NCBI GenBank assembly: GCA_945885775.1
Contig: CAMCZF010000002.1
Location: 1 to 43,298 of the forward strand
DNA length: 43,298 nt
Direction: 5' to 3'
DNA from: Rhodoferax sp. OV413
Lineage (GTDB): Bacteria > Pseudomonadota > Gammaproteobacteria > Burkholderiales > Burkholderiaceae_C
Position 1 is the stretch's first letter. Every line of letters begins with the position of its first letter. The translations under genes and the position numbers were made by a program. The notes under the pieces are model-generated. The model worked only from the letters and a program-made list of their open reading frames with translations. It was not told the DNA's origin and did not search any database. Shown piece by piece: positions 16,338 through 23,439 of the stretch.

Positions 16338-18383
16338 ATGGCCAGCTACGCGCCCCCAACCCGTCTGCAAGGCCTGCTGCAAGTCATGCAGCAGTGGCCG
16401 CGAGAGACCCGCGACACGCTGTTCATGCTGACCGTTATTGCCTGCGTGCTGCTGCCGCAAGTCAGCCACTTGCCGCTGTGGTGCAGCCTGACCGCCGCCG
16501 CCGTGCTGCTCTGGCGTGCTGCCCTGACGCTGACCGGCCGTCCGCTCCCGCGACGTTGGTGGTTGTTGCTGGTGCTTGGTCTGGCGTTGGCGGCGACCCT
16601 GTTCACCTACCGCACAGTGCTGGGGCGCGACGCCGGGGTCACCCTGACGGTGGTCTTGCTGGCCCTCAAGACCCTGGAGTTGCGGGCGCGCAGGGATGCC
16701 TTTGTCGTCTTCTTTCTTGGCTTCTTCTCACTGCTAACCACCTTTTTTTACTCCCAATCGCTGCTCACCGCCGTTGCCATATTGCTGGCACTGCTGGGTC
16801 TGCTGACCGCCCTGGTCAATGCCCACCTGCCCGTTGGCAAGCCGCCGTTGCTCCAATCAGCCCGCATCGCCGGCGGCATGGCCCTGCTGGGCGCACCGAT
16901 CATGGCTGTGTTGTTCATGCTGTTTCCACGCATCGGGCCGCTGTGGGGCCTGCCGGCCGACGCCATGAGCGGGCGCAGCGGGCTGTCGGCCACCATGGAG
17001 GTCGGCAATGTGGCACAGCTCGCGCTCGACAGCAGCATTGCCATGCGGGTCCGCTTCGAGGGGACAGCCCCGCCTGCATCAAGCATGTATTTCCGAGGGC
17101 CCGTGCTGTCGACCTTTGACGGGCGGGCCTGGCGCGCCTTGCGCAGCGACTTCCCGCCGGGCATGCAACTGGGTGCCGACTTGCAGGTGCGGGGCGCCCC
17201 GGTGCCCTACGAGGTCACTCTTGAGCCCAACCACCGGCCCTGGCTGCTGCTGCTCGACGCCAGCCCCGAGGCCCCCGTTTTGAAAGGGCTGAGGGCCGGC
17301 ATGACGCCTGAGCTGCAATGGCTGACGGATCGGCCGGTGACAGACCTGCTGCGTTACCGCGCCGAGGCCTACACCGACTTCCGCCATGGCCCCATGAGGC
17401 TGCTGGCCGGCTTGCAGGACTACCTGGCCTTGCCGCCTGGCTTCAATCCACGGACGCTGGCTTTGGCTGCAGAAATGCTGCGCCAACCCGAGCTGCGCCA
17501 AGGCGACGGGGCTAGCCTGGTGGCAGCCGTGCTGCAACGCCTGCGCAGTGGTGGCTACACCTATACCCTGAGTCCGGGTTTAAGTGGCCAGCACAGCGCC
17601 GACGAATTCTGGTTTGACAGCAGAAAAGGCTTTTGTGAGCACATCGCCTCCAGCTTTGTGGTTCTCATGCGGGCCATGGACGTGCCGGCGCGGGTGGTCA
17701 CCGGCTACCAGGGCGGCGAGCGTAACGATGTTGATGGTTTCTGGGTGGTGCGCCAGCGCGATGCCCACGCCTGGGCCGAGGTCTGGCTGGCTGGGCGCGG
17801 GTGGGTAAGGGTCGACCCGACGGCGGCCGTGGCGCCTGGGCGCATCGGCACGTTGGAACGGCTGGAAGCGCCAGAGAACGCCATCGCCACGGCCCTGACA
17901 GCGGTCAACCCGCGGCTGCGCATGACGCTGCGCGCGCTGTGGGACGCCACCAACAACCGCTGGAACCAATGGGTGCTGAACTACGGCCAGGACCGGCAGC
18001 TTAATTTGATGCGCAACCTTGGTTTCGAGACGCCCAGTTGGGAGACCGCCAGCTACCTGCTGATTGCCATCGTGGTGTTGACCAGCCTGCTCGGCGCGGC
18101 CTGGACCCTGTGGGACGGGCGCCGGCAGGACCCCTGGCTGCGCCTGCTGGCGCGCGCTGCAGCACGGCTGGCCAAGCGCGGTGTGCAGCTGCCGCCGCAG
18201 TGCACGCCTCGGGAAATGGCGCGCCTCACGCTGGCGCAATTCGGCGACAAAAACGCCTTTGCACTGGCTATGTGTGATTGGCTGCTGCGCCTGGAGGCAC
18301 AGCGCTATGCCCCACCCCAAGGCGCGCGCGAGCGGCTCGTTACACTGAGCCGAGACCTGCAACGTATTCCCCAGCCCACGTGA
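16338..18383 (+). CDS. TgpA-like membrane transglutaminase (DUF3488 plus transglutaminase-like domain)
   Basis: A 681-residue inner-membrane protein. The N-terminal third has 5-6 hydrophobic segments (DUF3488, about residues 30-200). The periplasmic transglutaminase-like domain follows, with the catalytic Cys in KGFCEHIASS (about 430-439), His in RDAHAWAEVW (about 473-482) and Asp in VDPTAAV (about 491-497). A single C-terminal membrane helix (about 570-590) precedes a cytoplasmic tail. The family is exemplified by Pseudomonas TgpA. It forms the usual trio with MoxR and DUF58. Its TGA overlaps the GTG of the lytic transglycosylase gene, hinting at envelope or peptidoglycan function. Confidence 0.93.
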   Translation: MASYAPPTRLQGLLQVMQQWPRETRDTLFMLTVIACVLLPQVSHLPLWCSLTAAAVLLWRAALTLTGRPLPRRWWLLLVLGLALAATLFTYRTVLGRDAGVTLTVVLLALKTLELRARRDAFVVFFLGFFSLLTTFFYSQSLLTAVAILLALLGLLTALVNAHLPVGKPPLLQSARIAGGMALLGAPIMAVLFMLFPRIGPLWGLPADAMSGRSGLSATMEVGNVAQLALDSSIAMRVRFEGTAPPASSMYFRGPVLSTFDGRAWRALRSDFPPGMQLGADLQVRGAPVPYEVTLEPNHRPWLLLLDASPEAPVLKGLRAGMTPELQWLTDRPVTDLLRYRAEAYTDFRHGPMRLLAGLQDYLALPPGFNPRTLALAAEMLRQPELRQGDGASLVAAVLQRLRSGGYTYTLSPGLSGQHSADEFWFDSRKGFCEHIASSFVVLMRAMDVPARVVTGYQGGERNDVDGFWVVRQRDAHAWAEVWLAGRGWVRVDPTAAVAPGRIGTLERLEAPENAIATALTAVNPRLRMTLRALWDATNNRWNQWVLNYGQDRQLNLMRNLGFETPSWETASYLLIAIVVLTSLLGAAWTLWDGRRQDPWLRLLARAAARLAKRGVQLPPQCTPREMARLTLAQFGDKNAFALAMCDWLLRLEAQRYAPPQGARERLVTLSRDLQRIPQPT

Positions 18384-19483
18384 GCTCACAACGCCTTTTC
18401 ATTGCTACTGTATTTATAGCTATAACCCTAATATCCACGGGGGCTAGCGCCCTAAAACACCCTAAAAAAAAGGTGCCGGCAGCCGCCAAAGCGCTGGCAT
18501 TGCCAGCCGCAGCCACCGGCCCTGCCTATGCCGGCCGGGACGATGTCATGCAGGCGGCTGACGAGATCGCCACCCGGCGAGCGCTGGACCCGGCCTGGGT
18601 ACGCCGCACCATTGGCCAGGCCCACTACAGCGCCCAAGCCGCCCAATTCGTTCTGCCGCCGGCCGTGGGTACGGCCAAAAACTGGGCCGCCTACCGCAGC
18701 CGTTTTGTGGAGCCGGTTCGCATCGGGGCAGGCGTCAAATTCTGGCGCACCCACCGCAAGCATCTGTTGCGAGCGGAGCAAGAGACGGGGGTACCGGCCA
18801 GCCTGATTGTGAGCGTGATCGGGGTTGAAACGTTGTACGGGCAACACGTTGGCAACTTCCGTGTGCTGGACGCACTGACCACACTGGCTTTTGATTTTCC
18901 GGTCGCGCACCCACGTGCGGCGGAGCGCAGCGCCTTTTTCAAGGCAGAGCTGGAGCAACTGCTGATCTTGAGCCAGCGCAGCCAGATCAACCCCTTAGGC
19001 TGGCGCGGCAGCTACGCCGGCGCCATGGGCCTGCCGCAGTTCATGCCCTCGAGCTGGGCCCGCTACGCGGTTGATTTTGATGGCGACGGCCGCATCGACC
19101 TGTTTGCCAGCCCGGCCGACGCCATCGGCTCAGTGGCCAACTATTTCAAAGCCTTCAACTGGCAGCCCGGCCTGCCTACCCACTACCCCGTGCGCTTTGA
19201 CACGGAGCGGCTGGACCTGGACGCTCTGCTGGTGCCAGACATCCTGCCCACCTTCAGTGTGACCAGTTTCCAGGCCAAAGGCGCCATTCTGGAGGGTGCT
19301 GCCCTGGCCCACAGCGGCCCGTTGGCGCTGGTGGAGCTGCAAAACGGCAGCGAGCCACCCAGCTATGTGGCAGGAACCGACAACTTTTATGCCATCACAC
19401 GCTACAACTGGAGCAGCTACTACGCCATGGCGGTGATTGATCTGGCCGAGGCGGTGGCGCGTGAGATCAAAAGCAAGCCTTGA
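18380..19483 (+). CDS. mltB: Lytic murein transglycosylase B-like (MltB family)
   Basis: A 367-residue periplasmic peptidoglycan lytic transglycosylase (family 3). GTG at 18380 is chosen because it overlaps the preceding stop (GTGA) and gives a signal peptide (SSQRLFIATVFIAITLISTG, cleavage likely after ...GASA). No lipobox Cys is seen, so it is probably soluble. The catalytic Glu lies in SVIGVETLYGQ (about residues 148-158); the family signatures GSYAGAMGLPQFMPSSW (about 211-227) and DFDGDGRIDLF follow. It cleaves the MurNAc-GlcNAc bond with 1,6-anhydro formation. Its signal peptide coding region contains a copy of a dispersed palindromic repeat. Confidence 0.93.
   Translation: MSSQRLFIATVFIAITLISTGASALKHPKKKVPAAAKALALPAAATGPAYAGRDDVMQAADEIATRRALDPAWVRRTIGQAHYSAQAAQFVLPPAVGTAKNWAAYRSRFVEPVRIGAGVKFWRTHRKHLLRAEQETGVPASLIVSVIGVETLYGQHVGNFRVLDALTTLAFDFPVAHPRAAERSAFFKAELEQLLILSQRSQINPLGWRGSYAGAMGLPQFMPSSWARYAVDFDGDGRIDLFASPADAIGSVANYFKAFNWQPGLPTHYPVRFDTERLDLDALLVPDILPTFSVTSFQAKGAILEGAALAHSGPLALVELQNGSEPPSYVAGTDNFYAITRYNWSSYYAMAVIDLAEAVAREIKSKP
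18400..18451. repeat. Dispersed palindromic repeat inside the MltB signal-peptide region
   Basis: This stretch (TTGCTACTG...TATAGCTATAAC...GGGGGCTAGCGCC) aligns by eye over about 50 bp with the reverse complement of the intergenic element at 8303-8354. It is read in frame as part of the signal peptide hydrophobic core (TVFIAITLISTGASA), so a repeat appears to have been absorbed into coding sequence. Confidence 0.5.
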
Positions 19484-19564
19484 CCTGAGGCTGCTCAACC
19501 CAGAAACACCGTATTGTTGAACGCTTTGATGCTTCCTTACCACGCACCGCTTTCGCTGGCCGAC

Positions 19565-20368
19565 TTAGCTTGGCACCGTCACCTTTGCTTGCCAGGCAGC
19601 CAACCATAAATTGTCAATATGGCTCAGTTTGGTTTTGTCAAAGCCACTCGCCATTTCCCAATACCGACCAGAAGGCACGCTGTAAGCCAATTCGGCCTCG
19701 GCCAACAAGGCTTCATCAGCCGCTGATTGATCCAACTCAAAGCCACCGCTCACACCAGTGCCGACATCTATGCCCATGACCTTTAACTTTTGCCAACTGA
19801 CCCTGGGGAATAGCAACCTGGAACTGACCTGATCTGACAAATTCACGACCGAACACCCTTGGCGCTGGGCCAAGGCCCACAACCGAGCCGATTTGGCCTC
19901 CAGACTCTGCAAGGTCACGTCCGGCCGTAAAGGATCGGCCCTGCCCTGACCATAAAAGTGAGTGGTCTGCCCCGCGCTCGAGTCGTAAATCATGTCGCAA
20001 CCCACATAAGCAATGACATCTGGCTTGAGCGCGCCCAATGCCCAGTAACCCGCGGTGAACGCCATGGTCCCGCCCGCGTAGACGACACCACCAAAATGGT
20101 TTTGAGCGGGCACAAATTCATTGGCATCGATCATCTGTCTACCCAGGGTTTGGTCCAAGGGCGGGTGGCGATCCTGCGGAAAGTCTTCGGGGTAGATCAA
20201 GCAGTCCCAGGTGTCACAAACTTGCCAAGCATTGTTGATGACGACACGATGCGCAAAAATCGACGTATCCCAATCCGAGACTCGCAAGGCATCTGGCGCG
20301 CTGCCCACAATAAGAACTATTTTCGGGTTGGATTTCACAGTAACTTTCAAAAAAGCAGGCGCTATCAT
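19565..20368 (-). CDS. Orphan glycosyltransferase-like protein (GT42/DUF115-like pattern)
   Basis: A 267-residue protein I cannot name. It has a motif order like GT42 sialyltransferases (CstII type) and DUF115/MptE-like proteins: VGSAP (residues 21-25), INNAW (44-48), GGTMAFTAGYWALGA (99-113), VGCDMIY (122-128) and a His in THFYG (136-140), followed by SLEAKSARLWALA. In CstII-type enzymes these positions bind CMP-sugar and carry the catalytic His. ATG at 20368 is used; TTG 20401 and GTG 20338 are alternatives, with no clear ribosome site for any. It stands alone, convergent with mltB, and no sugar-nucleotide genes are nearby. Function is inferred only at fold level. Confidence 0.55.
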   Translation of the reverse strand: MIAPAFLKVTVKSNPKIVLIVGSAPDALRVSDWDTSIFAHRVVINNAWQVCDTWDCLIYPEDFPQDRHPPLDQTLGRQMIDANEFVPAQNHFGGVVYAGGTMAFTAGYWALGALKPDVIAYVGCDMIYDSSAGQTTHFYGQGRADPLRPDVTLQSLEAKSARLWALAQRQGCSVVNLSDQVSSRLLFPRVSWQKLKVMGIDVGTGVSGGFELDQSAADEALLAEAELAYSVPSGRYWEMASGFDKTKLSHIDNLWLAAWQAKVTVPS

Positions 20369-20559
20369 CCAACAAATTGATGACAGCCCAATGATGGTCA
20401 ATGTCTAAGCCCTGAGCTTGGTCCTGTTACCGTTTTCGATGAGGGTTGGTCGCTGATGTTAGCGGCTAGGGAATTTCGACGTGAAAACGCTGTGCGGCAA
20501 CGCTCCCCAAGCGAGTGTCGGTATCTATCCAGTGAGCAGCTGCACTGGCAATGGCATAG

Positions 20560-21560
20560 ATGCCGTGGCTTAACGCCAACGCCCAAACCCAGCCGCGCAG
20601 CCCCTTGAAAAATATTTTCCGCCACACCCACATGTCGGGGCTGGTTTACGGCACGGCAATCGTGGTGCTGATCCACTTGGTTGGCACGGTTGGCTATTGG
20701 TAGTTGGGTCGTCCCAACGCCACCTGGATAGCTTGTTCACGGTGTTCATCGCCGTCCTTGGCATTGGGACCATGACTTACCTGTTTTCAACCTTTGTCGC
20801 ACTGCTGCTGGAATCCGGCCTGAACACCGCCCTGAGGAAAAAACGCATAGAAAAAGAAATTAGCAGACTCGCTGGCCACTACATCGTGTGCGGCATCGGC
20901 CGGGTTGGCAACAACGTGGCCCATGAATTACTCAAAACCAAGCGCACCATGGTCGTGATCGAAACCGAGCGCACGATCCTGGACCCTTGGCTGGAAGAGC
21001 ACCACGACGTGCTGCACCTCCATGCGGATGCGACCGATGACGATGCCCTGCGCAAAGCCGGGGTCCTGACCGCTGCCGGCGTGTTTGCGGTGACCGGCGA
21101 CGACAGCCACAACCTGATGATCGCCCTCTCGGTCAAGCTGCTCAACCCAAAGGTCAGGGTCGTGGTGCGGCTGCATGACATCCGCAACACCAACAAAGCC
21201 CGCAAGGCCGGTGCCGATGAAATCGTGTCGCCCGACTTCACCGGCGGCCTGCGCATCGCCTCGGCCATGCTTCGGCCCCATGCCGTGAACCTGATGGACC
21301 GCATGCTGCACAGCGACGGCGCCTTACGGGTCGAGGAGGTGGTGGCACCGAAGAACTTTGTCACGGCAAGCGTAGGCGCCACCGTGCCAAAGTCACGTGA
21401 CTACGTGCTCATGGCAGCGCACCACCATGGCGAGTGGGTCTTCAACCCGCCCGACGAACACCTGCTCCATGCCGGCACCGCTTTGGTGTTGATGACCAGC
21501 CCGGATGGTCGCATACGGCTTGAGCAGGCTCTGGCGCGCGAATTCAAAAAAACACCTTGA
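20560..21560 (+). pseudogene. Two-TM potassium channel with RCK domain, disrupted and lacking the pore loop
   Basis: ATG at 20560 opens a 47-codon frame that carries the first membrane helix (LVYGTAIVVLIHLVGTVGYW) and stops at TAG 20701. The same frame continues after the TAG as LGRPNATWIA, what would be expected after GYW, so the stop looks like a TGG-to-TAG change. The sequence then jumps in a different frame to LDSLFTVFIAVLGIGTMTYL, the second helix, with no pore helix or TVGYG filter between. The remaining frame (TTG 20697 or ATG 20772 to 21560) encodes helix 2 and an intact RCK/TrkA-N domain (CGIGRVGNNVAHELL) plus RCK_C region. A functional channel is not possible; the RCK part could still be expressed. 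Confidence 0.78.
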
Positions 21561-21583
21561 AAAAGCCTTCAAAAACACCTTGA
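21543..21583. repeat. Short imperfect direct repeat at the channel gene 3' end
   Basis: TTCAAAAAAACACCTTGA (21543-21560), which includes the stop codon, recurs as TTCAAAAACACCTTGA (21568-21583), two A shorter. It probably arose by local duplication. It has no evident function. Confidence 0.75.
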
Positions 21584-21612
21584 TTGCTAAAAGATAAATT
21601 CCTTACTAAAAT
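21584..21612 (+). promoter_or_regulatory. Candidate sigma-70 promoter of the toxin-antitoxin pair
   Basis: TTGCTA (21584-21589) and TAAAAT (21607-21612) are separated by 17 bp in a locally AT-rich stretch unlike the GC-rich surroundings. An expected start near 21619 leaves a short leader to the strong ribosome site AGGAGG (21630-21635). Assigned by consensus similarity only. Confidence 0.5.
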
Positions 21613-21640
21613 TAATTTCGCAAGGAAAAAGGAGGCAGCT

Positions 21641-21859
21641 ATGTCCAGTGAATCAACCCTCACTAGCAAGGGTCAAACCACCATCCCAAAGGAGATTCGA
21701 GACCGTCTTGCCATGAAGGCTGGCGACCGCATGACCTTTACCCTTATGCCCAACGCCACGGTGGTGATGCGCTTAAAGTCCAAGAGCATCACCGAGCTCG
21801 AGGGCGCTCTGTACAAGAAGTCAAGAAAGCCCTTAAGCACCGAACAGTTGTCACGGTGA
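21641..21859 (+). CDS. AbrB/MazE-type antitoxin
   Basis: A 72-residue SpoVT-AbrB/MazE fold DNA-binding protein. The N-terminal swapped-hairpin domain is obvious: TLTSKGQTTIPKEIRDRLAM (about residues 6-25), then GDRMTFT and a beta strand VVMRLKS. The short C-terminal tail probably binds and neutralises the toxin. ATG at 21641 is chosen because AGGAGG lies 5 nt upstream; the frame upstream is open but has no ribosome site. The stop shares a base with the PIN toxin ATG (TGATG). It likely autoregulates the pair, as known for this class. Confidence 0.9.
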   Translation: MSSESTLTSKGQTTIPKEIRDRLAMKAGDRMTFTLMPNATVVMRLKSKSITELEGALYKKSRKPLSTEQLSR

Positions 21860-22254
21860 TGCTGGGTATAGACACCAATGTCCTGGTGCGATTTTTGGTT
21901 CGCGACGACCTGGCACAGTTTGAAAAAGCGCGCCAGTTGATCGAGCAGGAAGTGTCTGCTGGAAACCAGGTCGTCATCAACCAATTGGTTTTGCTGGAGA
22001 CCGAATGGGTGCTGCGAAGCCGATACAGCTTAACGAAACAGCAGATGATGGAAACCATTTCCGCCCTGCTGGATGCGCGCGATGTGCATTTTGAGGATGA
22101 GCCTGCGGTGGAGGAAGCGCTTTTCGTCTGGCGTGACGCCCATGCAGATTTTGCAGACTGCCTGATTGGCGCCAGAAACCGTCGGCTCGGCTGTCGTGCC
22201 ACCGCAAGCTTTGATGTCAAGGCGGCCAAGTTACCTGCGTTTGTCGGCATTTGA
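21859..22254 (+). CDS. PIN-domain toxin (VapC-like)
   Basis: A 131-residue PIN-domain ribonuclease. Acidic metal-binding residues are visible: D in IDTNVLVRFL (residue 5), E in LLETEWVLRSRY (about 47), and the paired D residues in HADFADCLIGARN (about 98-101), followed by TASFDVKA (about 115-120). ATG at 21859 overlaps the antitoxin stop; a GTG one codon earlier is possible. VapC toxins cleave initiator tRNA or rRNA loops. The combination with an AbrB/MazE-type rather than Phd-type antitoxin is common. All key acidic residues seem intact, so the toxin is probably functional. Confidence 0.9.
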   Translation: MLGIDTNVLVRFLVRDDLAQFEKARQLIEQEVSAGNQVVINQLVLLETEWVLRSRYSLTKQQMMETISALLDARDVHFEDEPAVEEALFVWRDAHADFADCLIGARNRRLGCRATASFDVKAAKLPAFVGI

Positions 22255-22358
22255 CCTGACTTGGCCCTATGACGGCTGTATCGGCCTTGTGCGACACCTG
22301 ATTGAATCCGCCGATAAACAACGCTTGCACTGTACGGTGGACGCTACCGGGCCGCCCC

Positions 22359-23318
22359 TCAAGCCCCCGACGGCACCAAAAACTCACGGCTGATGTGAGA
22401 GCCCAAGTCATTCACCCGGTCCAGAAACTGCGTCAGGTAGGCGTGCAGGCCGGTGGCCAAAATTTCATCAATGCGGCCGTATTTGAGCTCTGCCTGCAGC
22501 TTGCCGGCGCGACGGTGGGTTTCGCCGGTCTGGTCGTTGCTGACCAGGCCCAGGTTGCTGACCACTTCGTTCAGGCTGGCGTGCAGCGAGCGCGGCATGT
22601 CGGGGCGCAGGATCAGCAGCTCGGCCACCCGCTCGGGCTTGATCACGTCGCGGTAGACCTTGCGGTAGACCTCAAAGCCCGAGACGCTGCGCAGAATGGC
22701 GCTCCAGTGGTAGAAGTCGTACTCTTGGTCTTTCTCGCTGGCGGCGCCAAAAAAGTCGCTTTGCACCGCGTGGAACTTGACGTCCACCAGCCGCGCCGTG
22801 TTGTCGGCGCGCTCCAGAAATGTGCCCAGGCGCATAAAGTACAGTGCCTCGTCCATCAGCATGGTGCCCACCGTGACGCCGCGTGACAGGTGCGAGCGAA
22901 ACTTGACCCACTCAAAAAACTGGCCCGGGTCGCGCTCGAAATCGCCGTTGTTGACCATGCGCCGCACCTCCAGCCAAGTCTGGTTGTGGGTTTCCCAGAC
23001 CTCGGTGGTCAAGGTGCCGCGCACGGCGCGGGCGTTCTCGCGGGCAGCGCTCAGGCAGGACATGATGGACGAGGGGTTGCTCTCGTCTTTCACCATGAAA
23101 TCCATGACCTTCTGCACGCTCACCTCGCCATGCAGGCTCTGGTAGGTGGGCAAGAGCTCGCTGATGCTCAGCAGCCCCTGCCAGCCCACCAGCGCCACGG
23201 CGTCGGATTGCGGCAAAAGGGACGTTTGGTAGTTGACGTCGAGCATGCGCGCGGTGTTTTCGGCCCGCTCGGTGTAGCGGGACATCCAGAACAGGTGGTC
23301 GGCAGTACGAGACAACAT
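22359..23318 (-). CDS. Alpha-E domain protein
   Basis: A 319-residue, mostly helical alpha-E domain protein. The N-terminus MLSRTADHLFWMSRYTERAE is diagnostic, as is RADNTARLVDVKFH (about residues 190-203). ATG at 23318 is preceded by AGGGGAAG; TTG at 23321 is an alternative. Alpha-E proteins are almost always encoded next to circularly permuted ATP-grasp enzymes and often transglutaminase-like proteases; they are thought to form a peptide-bond-forming or modifying system of unknown product. Here the ATP-grasp gene is directly upstream on the same strand, separated by the 121-bp spacer with tandem hairpin repeats. No transglutaminase gene is adjacent. Confidence 0.93.
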   Translation of the reverse strand: MLSRTADHLFWMSRYTERAENTARMLDVNYQTSLLPQSDAVALVGWQGLLSISELLPTYQSLHGEVSVQKVMDFMVKDESNPSSIMSCLSAARENARAVRGTLTTEVWETHNQTWLEVRRMVNNGDFERDPGQFFEWVKFRSHLSRGVTVGTMLMDEALYFMRLGTFLERADNTARLVDVKFHAVQSDFFGAASEKDQEYDFYHWSAILRSVSGFEVYRKVYRDVIKPERVAELLILRPDMPRSLHASLNEVVSNLGLVSNDQTGETHRRAGKLQAELKYGRIDEILATGLHAYLTQFLDRVNDLGSHISREFLVPSGA

Positions 23319-23328
23319 CAACTTCCCC

Positions 23329-23435
23329 TAATCAGTTGAGGACAGAGCTGGCGCTGCGCGCTGCGGTCTGTCCCGCAAAAATCTCTAACCAGTTGAGGAC
23401 AGAGCTGGCGCTGCGCGCTGCGGTCTGTCCCGCAA
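23329..23435. repeat. Tandem pair of 50-bp hairpin repeats
   Basis: Two nearly identical 50-bp copies (23329-23378 and 23386-23435, one difference at the fourth base) are separated by 7 bp. Each contains the arms GGACAGA and TCTGTCC around a GCGC-rich core that can pair further, so each would fold into a strong hairpin in RNA. Together they fill almost all of the spacer between the ATP-grasp and alpha-E genes. Confidence 0.9.
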
Positions 23436-23439
23436 GTTT

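Noticed and set aside
20398-20676. 92-codon minus-strand frame upstream of the broken channel gene
   Set aside because: Covers the channel's first helix on the other strand and has Cys/Arg/His-rich nonsense composition.
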